This document shows, one piece after another, positions 44,328 through 53,741 of a DNA stretch of 64,000 nt. A model generated the notes under the pieces. The model was given only the letters and a program-made list of their open reading frames with translations, was not told the origin of the DNA and ran no database searches. Every line of letters begins with the position of its first letter. Within the stretch, counting starts at the first letter, position 1. The translations under genes were made by a program, and so were the position numbers. Source of the stretch: Limnohabitans sp. Rim8 (GTDB taxonomy: Bacteria > Pseudomonadota > Gammaproteobacteria > Burkholderiales > Burkholderiaceae_C). The stretch is taken from the NCBI RefSeq assembly GCF_945901735.1, contig NZ_CAMDLM010000004.1:1-64000 (forward strand), in the 5' to 3' direction.

Positions 44328-45302
44328 ATGTCCATTTCCAAACGCGACTTCCTGGCCCTCGGCGCTGCCGCTGGTGCTTCCATGGCCCTGCCCACTTGGG
44401 CACAAGGCAAACCCCTGTTTGACACGCTCAACATGTTCGTGCCCGCTGCCCCCGGCGGCGGCTGGGATGGCACCGCCCGCTCGATCGAACGCGCGGCCAA
44501 GGCCGCTGGCCTGGTGGGCAACATGCAGTTTGAAAACGTCGGCGGCGCCGGTGGCATGGTGGGCTTGCCCCGCTTCGTGAACCAGCGCAAAGGTCAGGGC
44601 AACATCCTGATGGTGGGCGGCTCGGTCATGATCGGCGCGGGCATCGCCAACAAGAGCCCGGTGACCATCAAAAACGTCACCCCCATTGCGCGCCTGACCG
44701 AAGAGGCTGGCGTCATCGTGGTGCCTGCAGCGGGCAAGATCAAAACCTGGAAAGAACTCGAAGCGGCCATCAAAGCCAACCCCAAAGCCGTCTCGGTGGC
44801 CGGTGGCAGCGCTGGCGGCACAGACCACTTGATTTTGGGCATGTTGATCAAAGCGCTGGGCAAAAACCCGCGTGAAGCCGCTTACGTGGCCTTTGCGGGT
44901 GGTGGCCCCGCCAATGCGGCCATTTTGGGCAACCAGGTGGTGGCGGGCATTTCCGGCTACTCCGAGTTTGAAGAGCAAATCAAAGCCGGCAAGATGATCC
45001 CTCTGGCCGTCTCGGGCAAAAGCCGCATTCCCGGCGTCAACGTCCCAACTTTGAGCGAACTGGGCATCAACGTGTCCGAATCCAACTGGCGCGGTGTGTT
45101 TGCAGCCCCTGGCATCAGCGACGCGCAGCGCAACAACTTGGTTGACTTTGTCACCCGGCTGAGCCAATCGGCCGCTTGGAAGCAAGAGCTCGAAACCCGC
45201 AAGTGGACCAACGCCTTCATGACCGAGCGCCCATTTGAGCGCGATCTGGCCAAAGACATTGCCGACAAGGAAGTGCTGATGAAAGAACTGGGCCTGGCAT
45301 GA
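44328..45302 (+). CDS. tctC: Tripartite tricarboxylate transporter substrate-binding protein TctC
   Basis: TctC binds a di- or tricarboxylate in the periplasm and hands it to TctAB. The 324-residue precursor has a signal peptide (SKRDFLALGAAAGASMALPTWAQ; only one Arg is present, so Sec export is more likely than Tat). The Bug-fold core has FVPAAPGGGWDGTARS and NVGGAGGMVGLPRF. The ATG at 44328 follows an AGGAGA site and leads tctC-tctB-tctA. Its stop overlaps tctB by four bases. Confidence 0.92.
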   Translation: MSISKRDFLALGAAAGASMALPTWAQGKPLFDTLNMFVPAAPGGGWDGTARSIERAAKAAGLVGNMQFENVGGAGGMVGLPRFVNQRKGQGNILMVGGSVMIGAGIANKSPVTIKNVTPIARLTEEAGVIVVPAAGKIKTWKELEAAIKANPKAVSVAGGSAGGTDHLILGMLIKALGKNPREAAYVAFAGGGPANAAILGNQVVAGISGYSEFEEQIKAGKMIPLAVSGKSRIPGVNVPTLSELGINVSESNWRGVFAAPGISDAQRNNLVDFVTRLSQSAAWKQELETRKWTNAFMTERPFERDLAKDIADKEVLMKELGLA

Positions 45303-45763
45303 CGCCTGTGCGCCTGGCTCTTTTGCTGTTGGCCGTGTGCGGCGTGGCGGCCTGGCAGGTCACGGTCATTCCGCCATCCCTGATGCAGATGACCGTGGGC
45401 CCGGTGCTGGCCCCAGCCGCCATCGTGGCAGCGCTCACACTGGTGGCGCTGCTCTACGGCTGGAGCGCCTGGCGCGGTCGCCAAGTGGACCTGAGCCAGG
45501 ACGCAGGGCAAGAAGCCCTGCCCGGCGCGACCACCCGGATGCTCAGCTTGCTGGGCGGTGGGGTGGCCTTCATCACGCTGGTCATTCCACTGGGTTTTGT
45601 GCTGCCGGGTACGCTGTGCGGCATGTGCATTGCGCGTGCGTTTGACGCGCCCTTCAACGGCAAGTCGCTGCTCATTTGCGGCCTGATCGCCAGCGTGTTC
45701 TGGTTTGTCTTTGCCCGCCTTCTGGGCGTAGGGCTGGGCTCGGCTTTGCCCTGGTTGTTTTGA
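45299..45763 (+). CDS. tctB: Tripartite tricarboxylate transporter small membrane subunit TctB
   Basis: TctB is the four-helix accessory membrane subunit of the TTT transporter. The 154-residue protein contains hydrophobic helices near residues 3-20, 35-55, 80-105 and 118-150, the expected layout. Sequence conservation in TctB is low, so the call rests on size, topology and position between tctC and tctA. The start overlaps the tctC stop (ATGA). Confidence 0.88.
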   Translation: MTPVRLALLLLAVCGVAAWQVTVIPPSLMQMTVGPVLAPAAIVAALTLVALLYGWSAWRGRQVDLSQDAGQEALPGATTRMLSLLGGGVAFITLVIPLGFVLPGTLCGMCIARAFDAPFNGKSLLICGLIASVFWFVFARLLGVGLGSALPWLF

Positions 45764-45790
45764 AACACGCCCTCTTCAGGAAGGCCCAAG

Positions 45791-45832
45791 CCTGAATCCT
45801 GAACGCTCAACCCCGAACGCTCATCGCTTAAC
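45791..45832. repeat. Degenerate heptad repeats between tctB and tctA
   Basis: Six 7-bp units in a row (CCTGAAT, CCTGAAC, GCTCAAC, CCCGAAC, GCTCATC, GCTTAAC) occupy this interval. They are variants of the reverse complement of GCGTTGA. A TTCAGG just upstream (45773-45778) can pair with CCTGAA. The element separates tctB from tctA within one operon. Confidence 0.55.
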
Positions 45833-45847
45833 CCCAACGGAAACCCC

Positions 45848-47344
45848 ATGGAAGCTTTTGACGCCCTGATGGGCGGCTTTGCCATTGCCTTGCAACCCAC
45901 CACCTTGTTGTGGGGCTTTGTGGGCTGCTTTATCGGCACGCTGGTGGGCGTGCTGCCAGGCATTGGCCCGGCGCTGACCATCGCTTTGCTGCTGCCCCTG
46001 ACCTACCATGTGCCCGCCACCAGCATGTTCGTCATGTTCGCGGGCATTTATTACGGCGCGGCCTATGGCGGCTCCACCACCTCCATCTTGCTCAACACCC
46101 CCGGCGAATCAGCGGCCGTGGTCACCGCGCTCGAAGGCAACAAAATGGCCAGAAACGGCCGCGCCGGACAGGCCCTGGCGACAGCGGCCATTGGCAGTTT
46201 TGTGGCCGGTACCATCGGCACCCTGGCGCTCACCTTTTTTGCCCCCTTGGTGGTCGACGCGGCGCTGGCCTTTGGCCCCGCCGAATACTTCAGCCTCATG
46301 GTGCTGTCGCTGGTGGCGGTATCAGCCGTGCTGGGCAACTCCATGCTGCGCGGCCTGGTGGCCCTCAGCCTGGGCTTGCTGCTGGGCATGGTCGGCATCG
46401 ACCTGCAAACGGGCCAACCCCGCTTCACCTTTGGCCGCCCCGAACTGCTCGATGGCATCGAAGTCACCGTGGCCGCGGTAGGCCTGTTTGCGGTGGGCGA
46501 AGCGCTTTACCTGGCCTGGCAAGGGCGCGAGTCCAAAGGCGGCGAAGTCATGAAACTCTCGGGCAGCCTGTGGATGAGCAAAAAGGACTGGGCCCGCTCG
46601 TGGAAAGCCTGGCTGCGTGGCGCTTTTTATGGTTTTCCCATCGGCGCCATGCCAGCGGGCGGGGCCGAGCTGCCCACGCTGTTGTCGTACTACACCGAGA
46701 AAAAACTCTCCAAACACCCCGAAGAATTTGGCCACGGCGCGATCGAAGGTGTGGCGGGTCCAGAAGCCGCCAACAACGCGGCCGCTGCGGGCGTGCTGAT
46801 GCCACTGCTGACCCTGGGCATCCCCACGTCGGCCACCGCGGCCATCATGCTTTCGGCCTTTGAGGGCTACGGCATTCAAACCGGCCCGCAACTCTTCAGC
46901 CAACAAGGCGGCCTGGTCTGGACCCTGATCGCCAGCCTCTACATCGGCAACGTGATCTTGCTGGTGCTCAACCTGCCGCTGGTCAGTCTGTGGGTCAAAC
47001 TGCTCAAGATCCCGCCGCCCTGGCTGTACGCGGGCATCATCGTCATCTCCACCGCTGGCGTTTATGGCGCAGGCAATTCGGTGTTCAACGTCGGCCTGCT
47101 GTTTGTCTTTGGCCTGCTGGGGTATCTGATGCGGCGCTTTGACTTCCCGGCCGCGCCCCTCATCGTGGGCCTGATCCTGGCCCCCATGGCCGAACAATCC
47201 ATGCGCCAGGCCCTGACCATCAGCCAAGGCGAATGGTCGACCTTTTTCACCCGCCCTCTGTCGGGCAGCTTGATGGCGATCTCGGTGTTGCTGCTGGTAG
47301 CTCCGACACTTTGGCGACTGTTTCGCCGCCGCGCGAAACCTTGA
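45848..47344 (+). CDS. tctA: Tripartite tricarboxylate transporter large membrane subunit TctA
   Basis: TctA is the main permease of the TTT system, with about twelve helices in 498 residues. The two family motifs are clear: [23 protein letters not shown] at about residues 27-49, and the inverted-repeat partner [20 protein letters not shown] near residue 320, both Gly/Pro hairpins that form the transport site. [15 protein letters not shown] is the first tip motif. It completes tctCBA after an 84-bp gap that contains heptad repeats. Confidence 0.95.
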   Translation: MEAFDALMGGFAIALQPTTLLWGFVGCFIGTLVGVLPGIGPALTIALLLPLTYHVPATSMFVMFAGIYYGAAYGGSTTSILLNTPGESAAVVTALEGNKMARNGRAGQALATAAIGSFVAGTIGTLALTFFAPLVVDAALAFGPAEYFSLMVLSLVAVSAVLGNSMLRGLVALSLGLLLGMVGIDLQTGQPRFTFGRPELLDGIEVTVAAVGLFAVGEALYLAWQGRESKGGEVMKLSGSLWMSKKDWARSWKAWLRGAFYGFPIGAMPAGGAELPTLLSYYTEKKLSKHPEEFGHGAIEGVAGPEAANNAAAAGVLMPLLTLGIPTSATAAIMLSAFEGYGIQTGPQLFSQQGGLVWTLIASLYIGNVILLVLNLPLVSLWVKLLKIPPPWLYAGIIVISTAGVYGAGNSVFNVGLLFVFGLLGYLMRRFDFPAAPLIVGLILAPMAEQSMRQALTISQGEWSTFFTRPLSGSLMAISVLLLVAPTLWRLFRRRAKP

Positions 47345-47422
47345 TACGTAATAACCCGCTTCAACGACTTCTTATTTTTTGGTTAGATACGGGTTCAATT
47401 TTTACACCACGAGTCCAGAGAC

Positions 47423-48424
47423 ATGCAAGATCCCCAATCCCCTCTCATTCCCCGCCGTGATTACCTCAAATGGATGGGCGCGGCTGGCCTGGCGGCTACT
47501 GGCGTCTCGGGCCATGCCCAATCCGCCTGGCCCAGCAAGCCCATTCGCTGGATCATCCCCTTCGCATCTGGCGGGACCTCCAGCATCGTGGCCCGCGGCA
47601 TTGCGGCCCAGCTGACCAAACAATTGGGCGCCTCCTTTGTCATCGACAACAAAGGCGGCGGCGGCGGTGTGCCGGCCATGCAAGAGCTCCACCGCGCCCC
47701 GGCCGACGGCTATACCATCATCATGAGCCACATTGGCCTGATGGCGGTCAACCCCCTCATCTACCCCGACAGCGGTTACGACGTGAACAAGGACTTTGTG
47801 CCCGTGACCCTGCTGTCACGCGTGCCCAGCCTGTTTGTGGTGCACAAAGACGTGCCGGCCACCGACATGAAATCCTTGATTGCCTACGTCAAGTCCCGTC
47901 CGGGTCAGCTTAACTACGCTTCTGCAGGCAACGCCAGCGCGGGCCACTTGGCCATGGAAGCGCTCAAGCTGGCCACCGGGATGTTCATCACCCACATCCC
48001 CTACCGCGGCACAGGCCCCGCCTTGAACGACGTACTTGCGGGGCGTATTCAACTGATGTCCGCAGGTACACCAGCGCTCTTGCCACACATCAAAAGCGGC
48101 GTCCTGCGCTGCATTGCTGTGGGCACCACCGAACGCATCCCGGTTTTGCCAGACGTACCCACGGTGCAGGAGTTGGGCTTCAAGGACTTTGAAACCGTGC
48201 AGTGGTATGGCATCCATGCCCGCGCAGGCACACCGCCAGAAATTCTCTTGAAGCTGCAACAAGAGTGCGCCAAAGCCGTGAAGTCGCCTGAAGTCATGGC
48301 CCAAAACGCCGCCGAAAGCGCCATCCCTGGTGGCGGCCCCTCCAGCGAATACGCCGCCTTTGTGGCCCGTGAACAGGCACGCTGGAAAGAGGTTGTAATC
48401 AAGGCACAGATTCGGCCCGGTTGA
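47423..48424 (+). CDS. Orphan Bug-type periplasmic receptor
   Basis: Bug receptors bind small carboxylates. The 333-residue precursor has a twin-arginine signal (PRRDYLKWMGAAGLAATG) and the Bug features IRWIIPFASGGTSSIVAR near residue 40, FVIDNKGGGGG, and HIPYRGTGPALNDVLAGRIQLM in the middle. It follows tctCBA by 78 bp and may share its permease. It differs from TctC enough to expect another ligand. A strong terminator follows, so it ends the transcription unit. Confidence 0.87.
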   Translation: MQDPQSPLIPRRDYLKWMGAAGLAATGVSGHAQSAWPSKPIRWIIPFASGGTSSIVARGIAAQLTKQLGASFVIDNKGGGGGVPAMQELHRAPADGYTIIMSHIGLMAVNPLIYPDSGYDVNKDFVPVTLLSRVPSLFVVHKDVPATDMKSLIAYVKSRPGQLNYASAGNASAGHLAMEALKLATGMFITHIPYRGTGPALNDVLAGRIQLMSAGTPALLPHIKSGVLRCIAVGTTERIPVLPDVPTVQELGFKDFETVQWYGIHARAGTPPEILLKLQQECAKAVKSPEVMAQNAAESAIPGGGPSSEYAAFVAREQARWKEVVIKAQIRPG

Positions 48425-48462
48425 GTCTTGCACTGCTTGGGTGACCTACGGCCCAAAATGCC

Positions 48463-48495
48463 AACCCTTGCAGGGCAACTTGCAGGGGTTTTTTT
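48463..48495 (+). terminator. Rho-independent terminator after the orphan Bug gene
   Basis: AACCCTTGCA and TGCAGGGGTT make a 10-bp stem (one G-U pair) around an eight-base loop, followed by seven T (48489-48495). It lies 38 bp after the Bug gene stop. Confidence 0.88.
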
Positions 48496-48564
48496 GATGA
48501 GGTTCATTTACGGTTCAGTGTTTGGACGTTCTGCGACTTTGCAGCACATCCACATTCGGGGCTG

Positions 48565-49581
48565 TCAAGACAAGCGTGACCGTTGCTTTTGTACCTCCTG
48601 AAGGAGGGTTTGAGCGGTGGACCGGCGAATGTCGAAACCACTGATCAAATCAGCCCACTGGTCCATCACGCCCAGCATGCCATCGAGCCGCTGAGCGGCC
48701 CAACGCTGATCGAGCCCGCCGGTCTGCGCCAATTGCATCACATGGCTGCGCTGGATGTTCAAACCCTCACCACAAACATCCATCTGGTGCTCACCACCGG
48801 GACCCTGGCTGTACGTCAGGTCAAAACAAGGCGCCAGCTTCCACTGGCGTTGCGCGTCCATGCGGAAAGCCAAATTTTTCGGGTGGTCATCCCGGTTGTG
48901 GAACAGCACATTGAAGACAGCGCGCTCAAACGCTTTTTGTACCTCGCGCTCATCGCGCGTGATCATGCGTGTGGCCCTTAAAAAAGTCGTGTAATCCACT
49001 GCCGAGGGAATTCTGAAGTCGGCGTGCAAGAAACCAGCCAACGAATGAATCGGGACGCGTTGACCTTGCGCCAGATCGAAGCGCTCAATGCCCAGTGCAG
49101 CCTGTTTGGCACTCAAATCAAACACATGCGTGTCGGGCATATCCAAACCGCAAGCTCTGGCCAGTTGTGCATAAAACGCCTCTATGGCACAGACTTCTTT
49201 GTGCTCGCCCATGGCCTGAAACTTGACCATCCAGCCTGCCCCGGCGGTCATGGGTGTTGTGCTGATGCGAGCCGTAGCCGGATCGTAAAACACAAGTACT
49301 TTGGGCCGGGCGCCCTGCGGAGAGCCACCCAACCAGGCCAAGCGTTGCAAAGTTTCGGTCTCTGCGCCCTGCAAGACCAGAGCAGTTTCGTTGGCCAGCG
49401 CCACCAAATCCACCGTGTCGGGCAGGACATCACCCTGTGTGTCAGGCTCGTAGGTGAGCGCACCCATGCCACGGTGGCCAATGAAGCTCAAACGGTCCAG
49501 TGGTGAAACTTGTTCGGGCCGAATTCCTTGCCATTTGAAGCGCTTGTCCATCTGTCTATGGGCCAGTTTCAAAATCTTCAT
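48565..49581 (-). CDS. HipA-like Ser/Thr kinase, N-terminally shortened, without hipB
   Basis: HipA toxins are kinases that phosphorylate a tRNA synthetase and cause persistence; a HipB antitoxin normally precedes them. This 338-residue protein has the HipA core: SPLDRLSFIGHRGMGAL at residues 26-42, the Gly-rich loop GGSPQGARPKVL (85-96), the catalytic HNRDDHPKNLAF (228-239) and the CFDLTYS metal site (252-258). The usual N-terminal 80-100 residues are absent, and a TAA stands in frame two codons before the ATG. No hipB is found. It lies at the edge of the AT-rich island. It may be a remnant or a distinct short subtype. Confidence 0.8.
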   Translation of the reverse strand: MKILKLAHRQMDKRFKWQGIRPEQVSPLDRLSFIGHRGMGALTYEPDTQGDVLPDTVDLVALANETALVLQGAETETLQRLAWLGGSPQGARPKVLVFYDPATARISTTPMTAGAGWMVKFQAMGEHKEVCAIEAFYAQLARACGLDMPDTHVFDLSAKQAALGIERFDLAQGQRVPIHSLAGFLHADFRIPSAVDYTTFLRATRMITRDEREVQKAFERAVFNVLFHNRDDHPKNLAFRMDAQRQWKLAPCFDLTYSQGPGGEHQMDVCGEGLNIQRSHVMQLAQTGGLDQRWAAQRLDGMLGVMDQWADLISGFDIRRSTAQTLLQEVQKQRSRLS

Positions 49582-49734
49582 GGCGGCTTAAGGGTAATCC
49601 CTCAAAGGGATTGCTCCCTATCACATATGCAAATGCTGCTACGCTGAATGTGCAGTTGAGACTTGGAAAACATACACTTATTTCACACCATCGAAGCTTT
49701 TCAGCCTGATGGTTTTTTATGGAAATCTAAGGTG

Positions 49735-50496
49735 ATGGCACGAGCAGTCAAATCAGCTATCCGGGTGCTTGGGGTGTTGGAGTTGTTTGATCGACTTCAA
49801 CGCGAGGCATCGGTCGGCGAAATTGCGCGTGAGTTGGGTTATCCCCTTTCCAGTACATCTATGCTCTTGGCCAACCTGTTAGAGATGGGTTATTTACGAC
49901 ATGGGCCTGATCAACGCACTTATTTTCCAACGCCGCGTGTCACTGCCTTAGGCGCTTGGCTTGAGCCACTGTTGACACCTGGTGCCGAGATCATGCGCAT
50001 GATGTCGGATCTCGGTAATGAAACCGGAGAGACAATTATTTTGGCCGCACCCACGCGAGACCAAGCGCAATACGTTCATGTCGTGCCAGCGACTACAACC
50101 ATGCGAATGCATGTAGGACCAGGAACGATGCGTCCTTTATTGGCCTCAGGACTCGGCAGAGTTTTACTTTCGTCCATGCCACAAGAAAAAATCAATCTTC
50201 TGGTCATGCGCCACAACGATGGTCCTTTTGCCACTGAGGGGCGAATCAGCAACGCGGCATTGCAACGCGAATTGGCAGCCATCCGCATCAAGGGTTATGC
50301 CGTTGTATTGCGTGGCGTGACACCAGGTGCCGGACTCATTGGAATGCCACTGCCACTCGAGTTGAGTGGCCTTCCATTAGCGCTCGGTATTGGCGGATGG
50401 GCCAAAGAGATTCGTTCGAGGCAACAAGAATATTTGCAATTAATGCGTGATGCCATAGACCGACATCTTCGTCGCGACTTACGCTCAGCCTCTTGA
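49735..50496 (+). CDS. IclR-family transcriptional regulator
   Basis: IclR proteins sense small organic acids and control catabolic operons. The 253-residue protein has a winged HTH (about residues 1-65, with ASVGEIARELGYPLSSTSMLL as recognition region) and a C-terminal IclR effector domain (GETIILAAPTRDQAQYVHVV, and MRPLLASGLGRVLLS). The ATG at 49735 is preferred since the HTH starts directly with ARAVKSAIRVLGVLELF; a TTG at 49663 would add 24 unconserved residues. It leads the island genes and lies 10 bp before the iron alcohol dehydrogenase, so it likely controls the whole set. Confidence 0.88.
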   Translation: MARAVKSAIRVLGVLELFDRLQREASVGEIARELGYPLSSTSMLLANLLEMGYLRHGPDQRTYFPTPRVTALGAWLEPLLTPGAEIMRMMSDLGNETGETIILAAPTRDQAQYVHVVPATTTMRMHVGPGTMRPLLASGLGRVLLSSMPQEKINLLVMRHNDGPFATEGRISNAALQRELAAIRIKGYAVVLRGVTPGAGLIGMPLPLELSGLPLALGIGGWAKEIRSRQQEYLQLMRDAIDRHLRRDLRSAS

Positions 50497-50506
50497 AAGT
50501 AATGTA

Positions 50507-51685
50507 ATGGCCATACCACAAGCTTTTCAATTTCAGACTTCAAGGTCGATGGTTATTTCGGATATTGGATGTCTCTCTAAAATTGATGCCTGCATACAAA
50601 CCATGGGCAGCGATCGTGTGATGTTGATCTCAAGTCAACGTGCTTCACAAGGAATTGCTGCTCGCACGGTAGTTAAAGTGCTAGGCAAAAAAATTGCATG
50701 CCAATATACAAAAGTAACTCAACACTCGGGAGTTGACATCATCGAAGAAATTGTGAAGTTGGCTCAACTTCACAAGATCGATGGATTCGTTTCAGTAGGC
50801 GGCGGAAGTTGTTCAGACAGCGCTAAAGCGGCGGCTATTTTGCTGGCGGAAGGGGGAAAGTTAAAAGACCATGCCAATGTTTTTTATCCTCCCGATCGAT
50901 ATGTGCAACAGCATTTAATTCACCCCAAACTTCCAATCATTGCTATTCCACTGAGTCTTTCTGCTGCAGAGGTAACGCCTGGTTTGGGCATCCGCGATCC
51001 TCATGGACACAAGTTGGTTTTTTGGGATCCATTGGTAGTTCCACGCTTCATTTTGCTGGACGGAGAATCGTGCACTGATGTACCTGCTGAAATTTTCACA
51101 ACAACAGGGATGAATGCATTGGCTCATTGCATTGAGGGCATGTATTCGAAAGTTAGAAATCCTATTTCTGAGGCGCTTGCTGTTCAAGGAATTGCCTATT
51201 TAAAAGAAGCCTTGCCTCGAATTCAAACTTCACCGCAAGACAAAGATGCACGGAACTTGGGACTCATTGGTGCTTACTTGAGTGGTATGGTCATTAGCAA
51301 TGCGCGTGTAGGCATTCACCACGGCATTTGTCATGGCCTGGGTGCATTGGGCGGTTTATCACACGGCGTGGCTAATTCTGTTTTCTTGCCACATGCCATG
51401 CGATTTAATTTGGATGCGGCCACAGACTATTTGGCCAAGGTTGCAACGGCAATGGGTGTGGACACACACCAACTTTCAACAAAAGAAGCAGCGCTTCAAG
51501 CGATCACTGCCGTTGAAAAATTGCAATTGACATTGGGTATACCTCAAGGACTCAAAGAAGCAGGATTGGATCGATCCTTGATTCCACAACTGGCCAAAAA
51601 TGCCATGTCCGATCGGGGGTTGTATTTCAACCCCCGATTAGCCACCGAATCAGAAGTGATGCAATTGTTGGAGGCCGCTTGGTAA
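50507..51685 (+). CDS. Iron-containing alcohol dehydrogenase, maleylacetate reductase-like
   Basis: The 392-residue protein belongs to the group III metal-dependent dehydrogenases. The nucleotide loop is GGGSCSDSAKAAA, and the metal-binding part includes FILLDGESCTDVP, TTGMNALAHCIEGMYS and GIHHGICHGLGAL. The GIHHGICHGLG histidine cluster is the form seen in maleylacetate reductases, so it may reduce an unsaturated oxo acid, but aldehyde or hydroxy-acid substrates are equally possible. The stop overlaps the TTG start of the MeaB gene, giving coupled translation. Confidence 0.85.
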   Translation: MAIPQAFQFQTSRSMVISDIGCLSKIDACIQTMGSDRVMLISSQRASQGIAARTVVKVLGKKIACQYTKVTQHSGVDIIEEIVKLAQLHKIDGFVSVGGGSCSDSAKAAAILLAEGGKLKDHANVFYPPDRYVQQHLIHPKLPIIAIPLSLSAAEVTPGLGIRDPHGHKLVFWDPLVVPRFILLDGESCTDVPAEIFTTTGMNALAHCIEGMYSKVRNPISEALAVQGIAYLKEALPRIQTSPQDKDARNLGLIGAYLSGMVISNARVGIHHGICHGLGALGGLSHGVANSVFLPHAMRFNLDAATDYLAKVATAMGVDTHQLSTKEAALQAITAVEKLQLTLGIPQGLKEAGLDRSLIPQLAKNAMSDRGLYFNPRLATESEVMQLLEAAW

Positions 51686-52743
51686 CCACTGAAGTTCATC
51701 GTTTAATTGCTGATATGCAAAGCGGGAAAATTCGTGCTTTGTCCAGAGCTATATCGTGGGTTGAATCACAAACGCCACAATCGAGTGAGCTTTTAGAAAA
51801 AGTATATGCCCTCGCCAAAGCGCCTTGGGTGATCGGCATCACCGGTGTCGGTGGTGCTGGAAAAAGTTCGCTCGTACCCCACATGGCCAAATACTTTGCC
51901 AATCAAGGCCATCGTGTTGCAGTGCTGGCAGTCGATCCCTCAAGTCCGATCAGTGGTGGTGCTTTATTGGGAGACCGCATTCGAGACAATGGCGGACAAC
52001 AGCACCCGAATATATTTTTCCGCAGTGTAGCTTCGCGTGGCGGTCAAGGTGGACTTGCTACTTGCGTTTCAGACCTCACGCGCGTGGTCAGTACAGCAGG
52101 CTTTGATATTGTGTTGATTGAAACCGTTGGGGCGGGGCAGTCAGAGTTGGCTATTTTGAATGTTGCCCACACCATTGTGCTGATTCATGCCCCAGGCTTA
52201 GGAGACGATATTCAAGCTCAAAAAGCAGGTGTCATGGAAATAGCTGACGTGCTGATCGTGAACAAAGCCGACAAGCCTGGGGCTGATGATGCTGTACTGA
52301 TGCTACAGCAAGCCTTGTTACTTTCTGAAAAAAATGCACACATGCATGAGGGCTTGAACCAATTCACAAATCTGCAAGCCCACTGGCATCCACCCGTGGT
52401 TTCAACAATCGCTATTGAGGGCAAAGGGATTGTTCAAGCATGTGAACAATTGCAAGCACATTTTGCCTTTATGCAATTGGATGGAGGTTACGAAAAACGC
52501 AACCATGTCCATGTGATGAAACGCATGAACGATTACATAAAGCAATTGGTATTGGAACGTCTTGCGCATCAAATCCAAGCACCAGCAGTAAAAATAAGAA
52601 TGGAAAAAGAGTTAATAAGTGACAGGCACGATCCACTGGGAACAGCCCGTGAATTGGCTGATGCTTTTTTCCCGTCGCAAGCGACACATTCGGAGTTTTC
52701 TCAACTGTTACGTCAATCATCTCAAAAGGAAATTGCACCATGA
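51679..52743 (+). CDS. MeaB/ArgK-type GTPase chaperone of the acyl-CoA mutase
   Basis: MeaB-family GTPases load adenosylcobalamin onto acyl-CoA mutases and protect them from inactivation. The 354-residue protein has the P-loop GVGGAGKSS (residues 56-64), AVDPSSPISGGALLGDRIR, the VASRGGQGGL switch region, ETVGAGQSE and the NKAD specificity motif. The proposed start is a TTG at 51679, preceded by GGAGG at short distance and overlapping the upstream gene; the next ATG would remove conserved sequence. The stop overlaps the first Bug gene (ATGA). Confidence 0.93.
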   Translation: MVTTEVHRLIADMQSGKIRALSRAISWVESQTPQSSELLEKVYALAKAPWVIGITGVGGAGKSSLVPHMAKYFANQGHRVAVLAVDPSSPISGGALLGDRIRDNGGQQHPNIFFRSVASRGGQGGLATCVSDLTRVVSTAGFDIVLIETVGAGQSELAILNVAHTIVLIHAPGLGDDIQAQKAGVMEIADVLIVNKADKPGADDAVLMLQQALLLSEKNAHMHEGLNQFTNLQAHWHPPVVSTIAIEGKGIVQACEQLQAHFAFMQLDGGYEKRNHVHVMKRMNDYIKQLVLERLAHQIQAPAVKIRMEKELISDRHDPLGTARELADAFFPSQATHSEFSQLLRQSSQKEIAP

Positions 52744-53732
52744 ACTTCAATCAGCAATCCCAAAAGCTTGTACGTGTTTGGGGATCTATTTTTCTGGGTC
52801 TGCTTTTAAGCTTTACCAGCCTATTGAGTTTTGCGCAGGCCAATTACCCCAATCGACCGGTTCGCATCATTGTTCCATTTTCAGCAGGATCTGGAACTGA
52901 TATTTTGGCGCGTTTGGTGGCTGAGCGATTGACCAAAAGTTTGGGCCAATCGTTTGTGGTTGAAAACAAGCAAGGTGCCGATGGCATTTTGGGTACCGAT
53001 CAGATTGCCAAATCTGCACCTGATGGGTATATCTTGGGCATGGTTCCATCTAGCCCCATTGTGATGAATCCTGCTTTGTACAAATTACCATTTGATCCCA
53101 TCAAAGATTTGATACCAGTGGTTGTGATGGCTAATTTGAGTTGTGTCTTAGGCGTTCAGCCTAATTTACCCATTAAAAATGTACAAGAGTTAATTGCCTA
53201 TGCTAAGGCCAATCCCGACAAACTCAACTATGCTGCAGGTTCAACATTTACACATTTGGCCGGTGAAATGTTTAAATTCATCGGAGGTGTCAACATGACG
53301 GCTATTCCATACAAAGGAACGGCACCACAAGTAACCGCATTTTTAGGCAACGAGATTGAAGTCATTTTCGATCCGTTTTTAGCTGTTCAACACATCAAAA
53401 ATGGAAGAATTCGTCCTTTGGCCGTAACCGCTGCTAAACGATCGAGTGTTTTCCCAGACTTGCCTACACTGCAAGAAGCAGGGTTCAAGGATTATGTGGT
53501 TGAAACTTGGGTTGCCATGTTTGCGCCACCCGGTACACCCAAAGCCATTGTTGACTTGTTGCACTCGGAAGTGAACAAGATTACCGGTTCACCTGAAGTG
53601 CGTGCACGATTGGCGGACATGTCTTACGACCCCATCATTGAATCGCAAGAACAATTTACAAAACGAATTGCAGCTGACACTGCTCGATGGGCAAAAACAG
53701 TAAAAGATTCGAAGTTTCAAGTAACGAAATAA
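52740..53732 (+). CDS. Bug-type periplasmic receptor (island copy 1)
   Basis: The 330-residue precursor has a hydrophobic signal peptide (about residues 12-30, ending FAQA) and the Bug fold: VRIIVPFSAGSGTDILARLVAE, VVENKQGADGILGTDQ, and AIPYKGTAPQVTAFLGNEIEV. Its place inside the mutase operon suggests it captures the pathway's growth substrate or a close relative, but no TctA or TctB permease is encoded in the island. The protein might work with TctAB from 45.3-47.3 kb. It is followed 9 bp later by a second receptor. Confidence 0.88.
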   Translation: MNFNQQSQKLVRVWGSIFLGLLLSFTSLLSFAQANYPNRPVRIIVPFSAGSGTDILARLVAERLTKSLGQSFVVENKQGADGILGTDQIAKSAPDGYILGMVPSSPIVMNPALYKLPFDPIKDLIPVVVMANLSCVLGVQPNLPIKNVQELIAYAKANPDKLNYAAGSTFTHLAGEMFKFIGGVNMTAIPYKGTAPQVTAFLGNEIEVIFDPFLAVQHIKNGRIRPLAVTAAKRSSVFPDLPTLQEAGFKDYVVETWVAMFAPPGTPKAIVDLLHSEVNKITGSPEVRARLADMSYDPIIESQEQFTKRIAADTARWAKTVKDSKFQVTK

Positions 53733-53741
53733 GGAGTTGAC

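Noticed and set aside
49596..49612. AATCCC/GGGATT hairpin as an attachment site of the island
   Set aside because: There is no matching repeat in the visible part of the island and no integrase or tRNA nearby, so an att site cannot be supported.
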